Counted from the stretch's first letter, positions 41,897-51,379 are shown. The stretch is 64,000 bases of DNA from EB88 sp965199135 (GCA_965199135.1 OZ240685.1:372001-436000), one strand, 5' to 3'. Notes: generated by a model not told the origin, from the sequence alone. Program-made: numbers and translations.

Positions 41897-44614
41897 ATGG
41901 CAACCAAAGTAGCAGTGCCGCAAGAGGCAGAATTTCAGAGCGAGATTGCTGAATGGATCGAAGCCTTTGACGAAGTGATCGTCGCCGAGGGTGCTGAGCA
42001 AGGCGCCACCCTGATGGAGGCGCTGCGCAAGCGGGCCCGCGAAGCCGGCATCCAGGCACCCGGCGAGCTCATCACGGAGTACCGCAACACGATCCCGAAG
42101 CACGAAGAAGTGCCCTACCCTGGCGACCGCGACCTGGAGCGCCGGGTCGAGAGCCTGATCCGCTGGAACGCCATGGCCATGGTGCATGGGCAGAACAAGA
42201 AGGACGCGGGCATCGGCGGGCATATCGCCACCTACTCGTCACTCGCGACGCTGCTCGAGGTGGGATTCAACCACTTCTTCCACGCGAAATACGGGCAGCA
42301 GCCAGGCGACTTTATCTACTTCCAGGGGCATGCCTCGCCGGGCGTCTATGCGCGGGCGTTCCTTGAAGGCCGCTTCGACGAGGAGCGCCTCCTGCACTTC
42401 CGCCACGAGCTGCGCGGCAAGCCGGCGCTCTCGTCGTATCCCCATCCCTGGCTGATGCCGGACTTCTGGCGTTTCCCGACCGTTTCGATGGGCATCGGCC
42501 CCCTGAACGCGATTTACCAGGCGCGCTTCATGCGGTACCTGGAGAATCGCTCGCTGATCGAGAAGACCCCGCGCAAGGTGTGGGCGTTTGTGGGCGATGG
42601 CGAGACGGACGAGGTCGACACCCTGGGCGCGCTCACCATGGCGTCGCGCGAGAAGCTCGATAACCTGGTGTTCGTCGTCAACTGCAACCTGCAGCGGCTG
42701 GACGGCCCGGTGCGCGGCAACATGCGCGTGATCGATGAGCTTGAGGGCGTCTTCCGGGGTGCGAGCTGGAATGTGATCAAGGTGATCTGGGGCTCCGACT
42801 GGGACAAGCTCTTTGAGCGCGACCACAATGGCCTCCTGCTCAAGCGCATGGAAGAGTGCGTGGATGGCGACTACCAGGCGTACAAGGCCAAGGGCGGCGC
42901 GTACCTGCGCGAGCACTTCTTCGGCAAATACCCCGAGCTGCTGGAGCTGGTCGCGGACTACACCGATGACGAGCTGATTCGCCTGCATCGTGGCGGCCAT
43001 GACCCGGCCAAGATCTACAACGCGTACAAGCGGGCCACCGAGCATACCGGCGGTCCAACCGTGATCCTGGCCAAGACAGTCAAGGGCTACGGCCTTGGCT
43101 CGACCCAGGCCCGCAATGCCTCGCACCAGGAAAAGAAGCTGACCGACGACGGGCTGCTGCAGTTTGTGAAGCAGTTCGACCTGCCCCTGTCCGAGGAGCA
43201 GGCCAAGGACGCAAAACCCTTCCACCCCGGTCAGAACGCACCCGAGATCGAGTACCTGCAGGCGCGGCGGCGTGAACTGGGCGGCTACCTGCCGGCCCGT
43301 ACCGTTCCGGAGCGCGAGTGGAACGGCAAGTACGAAGCACCCAGGATTGAGTTCTTCAACGAGTGGACCGCTGGCTCGAAGGGCCGCGAGGTTTCGACGA
43401 CGATGGGCTTTGTCTCGATCCTGCGTTCGCTGATGAAGGACCCGAAGATCGGCAAGCTGATCGTGCCGATCGTGCCGGATGAAGGCCGCACCTTTGGCCT
43501 CGAGTCGGCGGTGCGCCAGGTGGGCATCTACGCGAGCGAGGGACAGAAGTACAAGCCTCATGATGCGGACGTGATGCTCTACTACCGCGAAGAGCAGGAC
43601 GGGCAGATCCTCGAGGAAGGCATCACGGAAGCAGGTTCGATGGCGAGCTTCACCGCTGCCGGCACCGCGTACTCGAACTACAATCTGCCGACGATTCCCT
43701 TCTACATGTACTACTCGATGTTCGGCTTTCAGCGTGTCGGCGACATGATCTGGGCGTTCGCGGACTCGCGGGGCAAGGGCTTCCTGATGGGAGGCACTGC
43801 GGGCCGGACCACCATGCTGGGCGAAGGGCTGCAGCACCAGGATGGCCACTCGCACCTGCTCGCGTCGACCGTGCCGACCTGCCTCTCCTATGACCCCGCG
43901 TATGTGTATGAGCTGGCGGTGATCCTGCAGGACGGGATCCGCCGCATGTATGCCGAGGGTGAGGACTGCTTCTACTACATCACGATGTACAACGAGGATT
44001 ACGCCATGCCGGCGATGCCCGAGGGAGTGGAAGAGGGCATCCTGCGCGGGATCTACCGATTCCGTTCGGCACCGGCAGCAGAGAAGGCAGCTCCGGCAAA
44101 GAAGGGCAAAAGTGGTGCGCCCGCCGCGCAGCTGTTCGCGTCTGGCCCGATCCTGAACGAAGCAATCAGGGCGCAGGAGATTCTCTCGGAAAAGTACGGG
44201 GTAGCGGCCGATGTATGGAGCGTCACCAGCTGGAACGAGTTGCGTCGGGACGCGCTTGAGGCCGAGCGCTGGAACCGGCTCCACCCTGCGGACAGTGAGC
44301 GGAAACCGTACGTGATCACCGCTTTGGGGGAGAGCAAGGGACCGGTGATTGCAGCAAGCGATTATATGAAGACACTTCCCGACCAGCTGGCGCCCTGGCT
44401 TGGATCGCGTCTGGTGACGCTGGGGACGGACGGCTTTGGCCGCAGCGATAACCGTGAGCATCTGCGAAGCCACTTTGAAGTGAATGCCGCCTCCATTGTT
44501 GCGGCAACACTTTCGAAGTTAGCCCGCGAGGGTCAGTTCGACAAAAGTCGCATCCAGGCTGCATTCGCGGAGCTGGGCGTGGAAACGGAAGCAACGAACC
44601 CGGCGCGGCTCTAG
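41897..44614 (+). CDS. aceE: Pyruvate dehydrogenase E1 component, homodimeric type
   Basis: 905-aa thiamine-diphosphate enzyme decarboxylating pyruvate in the pyruvate dehydrogenase complex. ATG at 41897 with AGGAG upstream; the open frame to 41762 is not needed for the family. Seen: GGHIATYSS, YFQGHASPGVYARA, the TPP motif GDGETDE...VVNCN, ERE-like EYLQARRRELGGY, then the second half with GAESTAVRQ-like FGLESAVRQVGIY and TAGRTTMLGEGLQHQDGHS. No E2 or E3 gene is adjacent. A strong terminator follows. Confidence 0.95.
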   Translation: MATKVAVPQEAEFQSEIAEWIEAFDEVIVAEGAEQGATLMEALRKRAREAGIQAPGELITEYRNTIPKHEEVPYPGDRDLERRVESLIRWNAMAMVHGQNKKDAGIGGHIATYSSLATLLEVGFNHFFHAKYGQQPGDFIYFQGHASPGVYARAFLEGRFDEERLLHFRHELRGKPALSSYPHPWLMPDFWRFPTVSMGIGPLNAIYQARFMRYLENRSLIEKTPRKVWAFVGDGETDEVDTLGALTMASREKLDNLVFVVNCNLQRLDGPVRGNMRVIDELEGVFRGASWNVIKVIWGSDWDKLFERDHNGLLLKRMEECVDGDYQAYKAKGGAYLREHFFGKYPELLELVADYTDDELIRLHRGGHDPAKIYNAYKRATEHTGGPTVILAKTVKGYGLGSTQARNASHQEKKLTDDGLLQFVKQFDLPLSEEQAKDAKPFHPGQNAPEIEYLQARRRELGGYLPARTVPEREWNGKYEAPRIEFFNEWTAGSKGREVSTTMGFVSILRSLMKDPKIGKLIVPIVPDEGRTFGLESAVRQVGIYASEGQKYKPHDADVMLYYREEQDGQILEEGITEAGSMASFTAAGTAYSNYNLPTIPFYMYYSMFGFQRVGDMIWAFADSRGKGFLMGGTAGRTTMLGEGLQHQDGHSHLLASTVPTCLSYDPAYVYELAVILQDGIRRMYAEGEDCFYYITMYNEDYAMPAMPEGVEEGILRGIYRFRSAPAAEKAAPAKKGKSGAPAAQLFASGPILNEAIRAQEILSEKYGVAADVWSVTSWNELRRDALEAERWNRLHPADSERKPYVITALGESKGPVIAASDYMKTLPDQLAPWLGSRLVTLGTDGFGRSDNREHLRSHFEVNAASIVAATLSKLAREGQFDKSRIQAAFAELGVETEATNPARL

Positions 44615-44640
44615 GCGGATAACACCGGCGATCGTGCACT

Positions 44641-44677
44641 AACATCAAGGCCCTCCTTCGGGAGGGCCTTGATGTTT
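44641..44677 (+). terminator. Strong intrinsic terminator of aceE
   Basis: A perfect 16-bp stem (arms at 44641-44656 and 44661-44676) capped by a TTCG tetraloop, 27 bases after the aceE stop and ending in TTT. The 5' AA would serve as a short T-run on the other strand. Confidence 0.85.
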
Positions 44678-45014
44678 ACCTGCCCTGACTAATAACTCGA
44701 CGGCACCCGACGCAAGAGGCTTGGTAGTTGCGGGAATTCCCTGTTTGTGGGATGGCGTAATGAAGAGTTGGAGAATGTAATGTACAAAGCAGTCAGCGTA
44801 CTAACTACGGCTTAGAATTCAGGCCATAGAACCTGGGTTCAGTTAGATCATCCATAACCGTGGGTTTGTCAGGCAGTTAGGCAGCATACGCGTTGGGGCT
44901 CGCGAGAGCGCTCGTCGATCTTCGTGCTCAGCGAAGAAAGTGCAGTACCCACCCCCGGGTACACGCACTTGTCACAGAATAGGAAGGCTTTTTCGGTAGC
45001 AAGGAGTCATACGG
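44678..45014. other. Intergenic region, AT-richer, no gene seen
   Basis: 337 bp between aceE and a small gene. Base composition is visibly less GC-rich than the neighbours. It holds a dyad GTACCC-N6-GGGTAC (44945-44962) just before TTGTCA (44970-44975), which may be part of the promoter of the small gene, and AAGGAG as its ribosome site. No tRNA or coding stretch was found. Confidence 0.5.
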
Positions 45015-45266
45015 ATGACACGAGTCGAGCTGGTGGATGCACTTGAGGGAGAGATCGCCCGCCTGAAACAGGTTTTGGGCCTTCTTCAGTTTTCCAACAC
45101 AGAAGTGTTTGCCCTCCCGAGCGGCTACGAACACGGGAGAAGCCAGAGCAAGCGCTCCCTAAGCGAGGAAGGTCGCCTGCGCATCTCGGAAGCCCAGAAG
45201 AGACGCTGGGAGAAGTACCGCGGCGCGAGCAGGGAAGCGGCGGCGGAGAACCATCTCTCCTCATAA
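45015..45266 (+). CDS. Small basic protein of unknown function
   Basis: 83 aa with an excellent ribosome site (AAGGAG, eight bases). N-terminal helix with heptad leucines (VELVDALEGEIARLKQVLGLL), then a basic segment LSEEGRLRISEAQKRRWEKY. That second pattern (Ser-x-x-x-Arg-x-Arg-Ile-x-x-Ala-Gln-x-x-Arg-Trp) is frequent at the end of small DNA-binding or histone-like proteins of soil bacteria, so nucleic-acid binding is a fair guess. No family assigned. Confidence 0.72.
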   Translation: MTRVELVDALEGEIARLKQVLGLLQFSNTEVFALPSGYEHGRSQSKRSLSEEGRLRISEAQKRRWEKYRGASREAAAENHLSS

Positions 45267-45274
45267 GAGGGCTG

Positions 45275-45589
45275 TCAGGCCGGGATGCTTCCCAACACCC
45301 GGATCCGCTTTTTTCGCGAGGTGCTTCCCAGTACGACCTCCAGGTTGCGGCTGGGAAGACAGAGCCAGGCAGCGAGGATCCGGCAGACCTCCCGATTGGC
45401 TTTGCCGTGCTCGGGAGGAGAGGCCACCCGGATCTTGATGCGGTCATCGGCAAGGCGGCCGACTATTCCGGGCTGAGTCGCGCCAGGAGTTACCTGGACT
45501 TCCAGGATCAGCGAACCCTGCTCCCTGAGAGTTGCCTGCAACTGCAGGCGGCACACGGCAAGGAGTGAATCTTGCCTGAGGTCTCTCAC
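45275..45589 (-). CDS. DUF167 (YggU-type) protein
   Basis: 104-aa small alpha/beta protein, start GTG 45589, six bases after the oxidoreductase stop. Family signature: ILEVQVTPGATQPGI, RIKIRVASPPEHGKANREVCRIL, LGSTSRKKRIRVLG. The cellular role of the family is not established. Co-transcribed with the luciferase-like gene; convergent with the small basic protein gene, stops eight bases apart. Confidence 0.85.
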   Translation of the reverse strand: MRDLRQDSLLAVCRLQLQATLREQGSLILEVQVTPGATQPGIVGRLADDRIKIRVASPPEHGKANREVCRILAAWLCLPSRNLEVVLGSTSRKKRIRVLGSIPA

Positions 45590-45595
45590 GCGGAA

Positions 45596-46663
45596 CTAAG
45601 CCCGGTGCACAGTCTCAGAGACTGCGGACGCCGGCAGGTACTTTTTGAGTTCCGGGATCACGCGCGAGCCGATCAATTCGGTTGAGCGGAGGACGTCGGC
45701 GTGTGGCAGCGCGGCCACGCTCATCTGGAAGGTCACGCGAGCCACGCCACCAAGCGCCTCGTTGAGGTGAACCAGCTTTTCGACAGCGCGCGGTACATCA
45801 TGGACGATCAACGCTCCCGAGGGACGGCGCAGGGCTTCAAACTGAGCACGGGTCACCGGCGGCCAGCCGCGCTCTCGGCCGATCTTGGTAAACGCTTCGG
45901 CATACCCTGGGAAGAACGTATCGCTCGCATGCTCCTCGGTATCGGCGACGAAGCCCAGGGCATGGACGCCGACCCGGAGCGAGTCGAGCGCGTGCCCGGC
46001 GCGTACCCCAGCCTCCCGGTAGAGATCGATCAGCGGGCGAAAGCGATGCGGTTCGCCGCCGATGATCGCGACCATCAGGGGCAGCCCGAGTGCCCCGGCG
46101 CGAGCGAACGATTGCGGCGTTCCGCCGACGCCCAGCCAGATCGGCAGCTTCGCCTGCACGGGCCTTGGATAGACGCCCTGCCCTGTCAGCGGGGCACGGT
46201 GCCGCCCGGACCAGTTCACATTGGTCTGCTCCCGCAGTTTGAGCAGGAGGTCGAGATTCTCGGCAAAGAGGGAGTCATAGTCATCGAGAGCTAGGCCGAA
46301 GAGGGGGAATGACTCGATGAACGACCCGCGACCCGCAACGATCTCCGCGCGGCCCTTCGATAAAAGATCGAGTGTGGCGAAGTTCTGGAAGACGCGAACC
46401 GGGTCTGCCGCGCTCAGCACAGTGACCGCGCTGGTAAGGCGGATCTGCCGGGTTCGCGCAGCGGCAGCCGCCAGGATCACGGCCGGGGCCGAGTCCAGGT
46501 ACTCGCTGCGATGGTGCTCTCCAAGCCCGAACACCGCGAGGCCGGCCTGATCGGCGACCTCGATCTCCTCCAGCAGGTCTGCCATGCGCTGCACGGCGCT
46601 TCGCATTTTGCCTGTTCGCGGATCCGGCACCAACGCGGCGAAACTATCAACTCCAATTTCCAT
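45596..46663 (-). CDS. LLM-class flavin-dependent oxidoreductase
   Basis: 355-aa luciferase-like monooxygenase with a TIM-barrel fold using reduced flavin. Seen: GLGEHHRSEY (HHR loop), RIRLTSAVTVLSAADPVR-like segment, DLLSKGRAEIVAGRGSFIESFPLFG, and PIWLGVGGTPQSFARAG. AGGAG stands eight bases before the ATG. The substrate cannot be told. It leads a two-gene unit with the DUF167 gene. Confidence 0.9.
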   Translation of the reverse strand: MEIGVDSFAALVPDPRTGKMRSAVQRMADLLEEIEVADQAGLAVFGLGEHHRSEYLDSAPAVILAAAAARTRQIRLTSAVTVLSAADPVRVFQNFATLDLLSKGRAEIVAGRGSFIESFPLFGLALDDYDSLFAENLDLLLKLREQTNVNWSGRHRAPLTGQGVYPRPVQAKLPIWLGVGGTPQSFARAGALGLPLMVAIIGGEPHRFRPLIDLYREAGVRAGHALDSLRVGVHALGFVADTEEHASDTFFPGYAEAFTKIGRERGWPPVTRAQFEALRRPSGALIVHDVPRAVEKLVHLNEALGGVARVTFQMSVAALPHADVLRSTELIGSRVIPELKKYLPASAVSETVHRA

Positions 46664-46720
46664 CAGCTCTGCTCCTCTTCAGAGAAAGGGATGTGCCGGG
46701 GACGCGATAGTTGCAGGTTG

Positions 46721-47746
46721 CTACTCCGCGGGGGGCAGCGCGATCATTGTGCCCCCGTCCTTCCACAACTTGTCGACTCCACGATCGATCCGCAGGGGAG
46801 AGCCTGCGCCCAGGTCGCGATCAAAGATCTCGCCGTAGTTGCCGGTGGCCTGGATCAGGTGGGTGCCCCAGTCATTGTCGATGCCGAGCAGCTTGCCACT
46901 CGAGAGCGGGTGGCCGAGCAGCGTGTGGATCTCGGTGTCCTGGCTCCCGCGCATGGCCACGACATTGGCGCGGGTGACGCCCAGCTCTTCTGCTTCGACT
47001 AACGCTTCGACCGTCCAGCGGACGATGTGAGCGAACTGCGGGTCGCCTTCGCGGTAGGCCGGGGCGAGTGGCTCCTTGCGGAACGTGCCCGGCAGGATGG
47101 TGTAGCTGGCAGAGCGCTGCCCTTTCACCGCGCGCGTATTGGCGAGCTGCGAGACGTCTCCGGCAAGCCCGGCACAGTTGCCGGTGAAAAAGGCTGCCTC
47201 CATCTCACCGACCTCCGAGAACGGGTACCAGATGAAGGAGAGGTGCTGCCGCTCGGCGTAGGAGTGCAGGCCGGCTTCGCTGCCGCTCGTGATCACGAAG
47301 CAGATCTTTTTGCCCGCCAGGTCCGCAGGCGTGTGGATGGCGGGATTGTTCGGGATCATGATGCTTTCGCCATCGTGGAAGGTGACGGGCCCGAAAGCGA
47401 TACCAGTGACCATGTTGCGCAGTGTGGGGCTGGCAGAGGGGAGGAGATCGATGGTCCCGGCCAGGAGGGCTTTGGTCGCCATCGGTTCGTCCGGGTAGAC
47501 CTTGATGGTGAAGTGCGCGCCCACGCCGAGAGTGGCAACTGCAAAGGCCTTGCACATATCGAGATCGAAGGCGGCGCGGTTGCCGTGGTCGGTCGCGCGG
47601 GAGTAATCCTCTTCTTCCTTGATCACGCCGCAGGTGAGCGAATTGGCGGCCTTGATCTTGTCGAAGATGGGCCCAGCGAAGGCGGCTTGAACAGAGGCGA
47701 ACGAAAGAGCAGCAAGGGCAACGGTGCGAATCGAGAGCGTTGGCAA
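46721..47746 (-). CDS. Amino-acid ABC transporter substrate-binding protein
   Basis: 341-aa periplasmic binding protein of the AapJ/BztA type (general amino-acid binding). Start TTG 47746 followed by a signal peptide (ALAALSFASVQAAFAG). Seen: SLTCGVIKEEEDY, AAFDLDMCKAFAVATLGVG, IDLLPSASPTLRN, FCAINDING-lobe segments such as ADLAGKKICFVITSGSEA, and IDNDWGTHLIQATGNYGEIFDRDLG-type end. No permease or ATPase gene is beside it, so it either works with a distant transporter or has another role. Confidence 0.85.
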   Translation of the reverse strand: MPTLSIRTVALAALSFASVQAAFAGPIFDKIKAANSLTCGVIKEEEDYSRATDHGNRAAFDLDMCKAFAVATLGVGAHFTIKVYPDEPMATKALLAGTIDLLPSASPTLRNMVTGIAFGPVTFHDGESIMIPNNPAIHTPADLAGKKICFVITSGSEAGLHSYAERQHLSFIWYPFSEVGEMEAAFFTGNCAGLAGDVSQLANTRAVKGQRSASYTILPGTFRKEPLAPAYREGDPQFAHIVRWTVEALVEAEELGVTRANVVAMRGSQDTEIHTLLGHPLSSGKLLGIDNDWGTHLIQATGNYGEIFDRDLGAGSPLRIDRGVDKLWKDGGTMIALPPAE

Positions 47747-47770
47747 GCGAGGTGGTCTCCACGAAGAGCG

Positions 47771-47791
47771 GGGACCGGGTTCACCGGTCCC
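47771..47791. repeat. 8-bp hairpin between two minus-strand genes
   Basis: GGGACCGG and CCGGTCCC with a five-base loop, between the phosphoesterase stop and the binding-protein start. No T-run on either strand; it may weaken read-through. Confidence 0.4.
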
Positions 47792-47833
47792 TCGCAGTCA
47801 ATCAGAAAAGCAGGTCTGGGATGCGGTTTGCGA

Positions 47834-49828
47834 TTACGGGGTCCAGGTGCCAGAGGTCGGCGTACCAGGATCCGAGCTCGGACGCGGGTTGAAGTCCGAG
47901 GGAACGTTGTTCGGAAGGCCCGTGTCGGTTGGGGTGATCTGCAGGAGCTTGCAACCATTGTTGCCGCCCTGTGGGAAGGAGTTGACCAGCTGCTCCGGGA
48001 TCTCGGCGAAGGTGGCCGGAACCGTTGCGGCTGTGCCCAGGAGGCGGTTGTTGCTGAAAGCGCTGAACAGGTTGCCGACACCGGAAACACCGGCATCCGC
48101 TGGTCCAAGGTAGGCCTGTCCAAACATCGTCAGACCGTTCGACTTGGCCTGCTTCTCATCCGGCAGGTTGGCCAGCGGGGTGAGGCCGTAGAGCAGGTCG
48201 ATGAACTTGATGATCGAGCTGTGCTCCGAGGCTTCATGCGCGACACCATGCACGACGCCATAGGGCGAGATGATGATGGTCGGGACACGCGGACCCTGGT
48301 CGAGCGGCTCGCCTTCGGGATCGTAGTTGCGGATCACTTCCGGTGCGTGATCGTATTCGCCGTCTGTTTCGTCATAGGTGACGATGATGGCGCTCTGCGA
48401 CCAATAGGGGCTCGAGGCGATCAGGTTGATTTCGTCTGCAATGAGTGCATTCGAAATCTGCAGATCAGAGTAGCCAGGGTGGTCATCGTTGCCATTGAAG
48501 ACGGTGGCAAGCGCGGGGTTGGGGTCGACCGGCGTCAGGCCCTGGATGTTGTTGTAGCCGCCGCGGACATAGTACACACCGCTGCTGGGCAGCTGCTTGT
48601 TGGCCACGGCTTCGGCAAAGTCAGAGAGACCGTGCATGTGCGCCGAGACATCAGGGTTGTTGGAGACGTAGCCAAAGTACTGCGGCGCATTGTGGTGGGC
48701 GATGTAGTCCGCATGCGAGGCAGTCGCGGTCGCGTCGTTGAACTCGTGATCGTAGCCCTGCTGGAACCAGCCCCAGTTGGTGGGCTGCACGCCCTTGCCG
48801 GCGATCTCGGTGATGTCCTGCTGGATGTCGGCAAGATCGGTGGTGGGCTGCGTGTCAGCCTGAACCGTGGTCTGGATCTGCGAACCCATGAACGAGAGCG
48901 GCAGCGTCGCAAAGGTCAGGTTGATCTCGGGCGTCTTGCTGGCGGGGTTCGCAGGCTGTTTGGGCGAACCGGTGGTGTCGAGCTGCGAGCCCCAGAACGG
49001 GTCGCCGTCACTGATAACCGGAACGCCGTTCGAGCTGAGCGAGGTTGTCGCCTCTGAAGGGTGCTCGACCCACTGCGTTTCACCCGACTGACCGGCGATC
49101 ATGGCCAGCGCATTCGGTGTCGATGCCGACAGGACAGTCTGGTGGAAGTCGTCAAACAGCGTGAAGCGATCGGCATAGCTCCACATGATCGGGGCGGCAT
49201 CGCAATCGACATGGCCCATAACAAGCTCGCCGGTCTGCTTCTGCGCGAGGGTCGGAATCTTGGAAGGAACGCCATTGGTCAGCGTGACGCCTTCTTCCGT
49301 GATCGCGTAGCCGTCGTTCCTGGTCACGCCACCCTTCACATCGATCTTGGTCTCGTATGCGGCGTGCGAGTGGTTGACCGAGTCGGTGTCCTGCGGGTAG
49401 ATCGGCACAACGGTGCCGTTGTTTGCAGTCACGCTCAGCGGGATCTTGAAGGCAGAGATGGTGCCCACGGTGCCGTCGGTGTTGACGATCGGCTGGGTCA
49501 GGCCAGGGGTATCCGCCGCCGACTGCGAGTACAGGCCATTCGCGCCAGGGTAGGTGCCGAAGTAAAAGTCGAACGAGCGGTTTTCCTGGAAGAGCACGAA
49601 CACGTACTTGATGTTCTTCTGCAGGAGCGCGAGCTTCTGCGCCTGGGTGAGATTAGCCTCTGCTGTGGGCTGGATGATGTAGTTCTGCACGGTGCTGCTG
49701 GAGGGGGGAGCGATCGTGACCGTGTTGGTCCCAAGATTGCTCGTCGCTTGCGCCAGCAGGAAGCCAGGCTGCAGCAGGGCAGCCATCGCCAGCGACGCGC
49801 AGCCCTTCTTGAAAAGCTGAATGCTCAT
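47834..49828 (-). CDS. Secreted phosphoesterase (phospholipase C/acid phosphatase family)
   Basis: 664-aa exported member of the bacterial phosphoesterase family that contains phospholipases C and AcpA. ATG 49828 with GAGGAT upstream; signal peptide MSIQLFKKG...GFLLAQA. Family motifs: VFVLFQENRSFDFYFGTYPG, VNHSHAAY, HVDCDAAPIMWSYADRFTLFDDF (in part), IIVTYDETDGEYDH and GPRVPTIIISPYG with AHEASEHSSIIKFI. Metal ligands (Asn/Asp/His of these boxes) are intact. Probably releases phosphate from lipid or other phosphodiesters outside the cell. Confidence 0.88.
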   Translation of the reverse strand: MSIQLFKKGCASLAMAALLQPGFLLAQATSNLGTNTVTIAPPSSSTVQNYIIQPTAEANLTQAQKLALLQKNIKYVFVLFQENRSFDFYFGTYPGANGLYSQSAADTPGLTQPIVNTDGTVGTISAFKIPLSVTANNGTVVPIYPQDTDSVNHSHAAYETKIDVKGGVTRNDGYAITEEGVTLTNGVPSKIPTLAQKQTGELVMGHVDCDAAPIMWSYADRFTLFDDFHQTVLSASTPNALAMIAGQSGETQWVEHPSEATTSLSSNGVPVISDGDPFWGSQLDTTGSPKQPANPASKTPEINLTFATLPLSFMGSQIQTTVQADTQPTTDLADIQQDITEIAGKGVQPTNWGWFQQGYDHEFNDATATASHADYIAHHNAPQYFGYVSNNPDVSAHMHGLSDFAEAVANKQLPSSGVYYVRGGYNNIQGLTPVDPNPALATVFNGNDDHPGYSDLQISNALIADEINLIASSPYWSQSAIIVTYDETDGEYDHAPEVIRNYDPEGEPLDQGPRVPTIIISPYGVVHGVAHEASEHSSIIKFIDLLYGLTPLANLPDEKQAKSNGLTMFGQAYLGPADAGVSGVGNLFSAFSNNRLLGTAATVPATFAEIPEQLVNSFPQGGNNGCKLLQITPTDTGLPNNVPSDFNPRPSSDPGTPTSGTWTP

Positions 49829-50132
49829 ATGTCGATCCTCGTGTGAAGTACGTGGGCCTACCTGGGAATCCCCGCAGGGAATAAAGGGCGGTGCGCCGCT
49901 GAAACCGGCCGCAAGAAGCTGTATAGAAGGCTCCTGTGACAAGGAAGTGAATCAGCGGGAAATTCTTTTCGCAGTGCGGCAATCGCTGAGCGCCGCGGCA
50001 TATACAGCCCGGTAAGCCCAACAGGTAACACCGAGCACATCGTTTACGTGACCCTGTGCCTCTTGGCAGGCAGCCACTGCAGAAGTTACAGACCCGGTAG
50101 TTCGCTGTCGCAAGAGAACACGAGCGGAGCAC
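49829..50132. other. Intergenic region upstream of the phosphoesterase
   Basis: 304 bp between the LacI stop and the phosphoesterase start. On the minus strand there are possible -10 boxes (TATACA near 49920 and TATATG near 50000) but no matching -35 at a proper distance. No gene or repeat was found. No clear terminator follows the LacI gene. Confidence 0.35.
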
Positions 50133-51212
50133 TTACCTCGGGCGTGGAGTAAGTGACCTGCTTCTCCCATCCTGCGGGGACCGTCTGCATCCGCACGAGG
50201 AGCGTAGCACCAACTGGCTGGTGAGGATGACGGGCTTCGGGTTTGCGACCAAGGCCTGCGGCCGGCTCACGGCATTCTCTATCTGGCGAAAGAGCAGTTC
50301 GGCGGCCTTGCGACCTACTTCTTCAATCGGTTGCTGCACCACGCTGATCGCGGGATGGAGTGTGCCGGCTAACTCGAAGTCGTCGAAGCCAAGTAGCGCG
50401 AGGGCAGCGGGAATCACGACTTTCAGCCGCTGCAGGGCCTGGAACGCAGTGATGGTCGCGCTGTTTTTTAGTGCAAACACGGCATCGGGTGGATGCGGGC
50501 TGGCCAGGCATGCGGCCAGCACCTGTTCGGCCGAATCCAGGTCCCCTGTCCAGGTCGTGTCGATGCATGGCTCCAGGCCGGCCTGCTCGATTGCTTCGCC
50601 GTATCCGCGAAGGCGCTCCTGGATCGTGTAGAGCGATGGCTCTCCGCCGAAGCAGAGGATCTTCTTGTAACCGTGACCGATCAGATGCTCGGTCGCATGC
50701 CTGGCTGCTTCCCGATTGTTAGTGAGGACGCTGAAGCAGCCACCCCGCGTGATCGGTCGGTCAAGGCTGACGATCGGCAGGGCGCTCTGCCGCACAAACG
50801 CAGCGAGTTCCCTGCTTCGCGTGTTTGAAGGAACAATCATCAGGCCATCGGGTCGATGCCGCATCAGGACGGAGAGGCTGGACTGCTCGGCTGCAGGGTC
50901 GTTGCTGGTAACGGCGCAGATCAGCAGCGAATCGTGCTGACGCGCAACCTTCTCTGCGGCCTCGGCGCAGCTTGCAAAGAAGGAATCGGCGATACTTGGT
51001 ACCAACAGCCCCACTGTCTTGGTGCGACCGCCCTTGAGGATCCTCGCCGCATGGTTGGGCTGGTAGCCAAGGGAACGAACCGCTGCCTCGACTTTCTTCA
51101 GGGTCTTGGGGCTGACGTGGGCGCCGCCATTAACGACGCGTGAGGCAGTTGCAACGCCGACACCGGCTTTACGAGCGACATCGGTCAGGGTGGGCTGCAG
51201 GCCGCTCTTCAT
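50133..51212 (-). CDS. LacI-family transcriptional repressor
   Basis: 359-aa regulator. Helix-turn-helix TLTDVARKAGVGVATASRVVNG with hinge helix PNHAARILKGGRTK, then a periplasmic-binding-protein-like sugar domain (VGLLVPSIADSFFA, DGLMIVPSN, ISVVQQPIEEVGRKAAELL). It is divergent from the TonB receptor gene; the 401-bp gap carries two operator-like dyads, so it very likely controls that receptor and the mannosidase behind it, with a mannose-type sugar as possible effector. A -35/-10 pair stands 22 bases before its start. Confidence 0.92.
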   Translation of the reverse strand: MKSGLQPTLTDVARKAGVGVATASRVVNGGAHVSPKTLKKVEAAVRSLGYQPNHAARILKGGRTKTVGLLVPSIADSFFASCAEAAEKVARQHDSLLICAVTSNDPAAEQSSLSVLMRHRPDGLMIVPSNTRSRELAAFVRQSALPIVSLDRPITRGGCFSVLTNNREAARHATEHLIGHGYKKILCFGGEPSLYTIQERLRGYGEAIEQAGLEPCIDTTWTGDLDSAEQVLAACLASPHPPDAVFALKNSATITAFQALQRLKVVIPAALALLGFDDFELAGTLHPAISVVQQPIEEVGRKAAELLFRQIENAVSRPQALVANPKPVILTSQLVLRSSCGCRRSPQDGRSRSLTPRPR

Positions 51213-51240
51213 GTCTGGAATGACGCCTTACCTCTAGGGG

Positions 51241-51269
51241 ACTGTACTCCGGAAAACCAACTTCCACAA
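51241..51269 (-). promoter_or_regulatory. Promoter of the LacI gene
   Basis: On the minus strand TTGTGG (51264-51269), 17-base spacer, TACAGT (51241-51246), about 22 bases before the ATG, with AGAGGTAAGG in the leader. Confidence 0.55.
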
Positions 51270-51379
51270 TGTGCGATCGATGCGGGCTGATCCGCAATCG
51301 TCGAACACATGCCTGACTGCTCGGGGACAACAGCCCGCAAAGGGAACCCGAGCCAAGAAGGTCTTGTGGACCATACGCA

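Noticed and set aside
42239..44473. 744-codon minus-strand frame opposite aceE
   Set aside because: Mirror of the aceE reading frame in a high-GC gene; no domain, and aceE is unmistakable.
47027..49057. 676-codon plus-strand frame opposite the binding protein and phosphoesterase
   Set aside because: Antisense shadow; crosses the border of two real genes and shows no domain.
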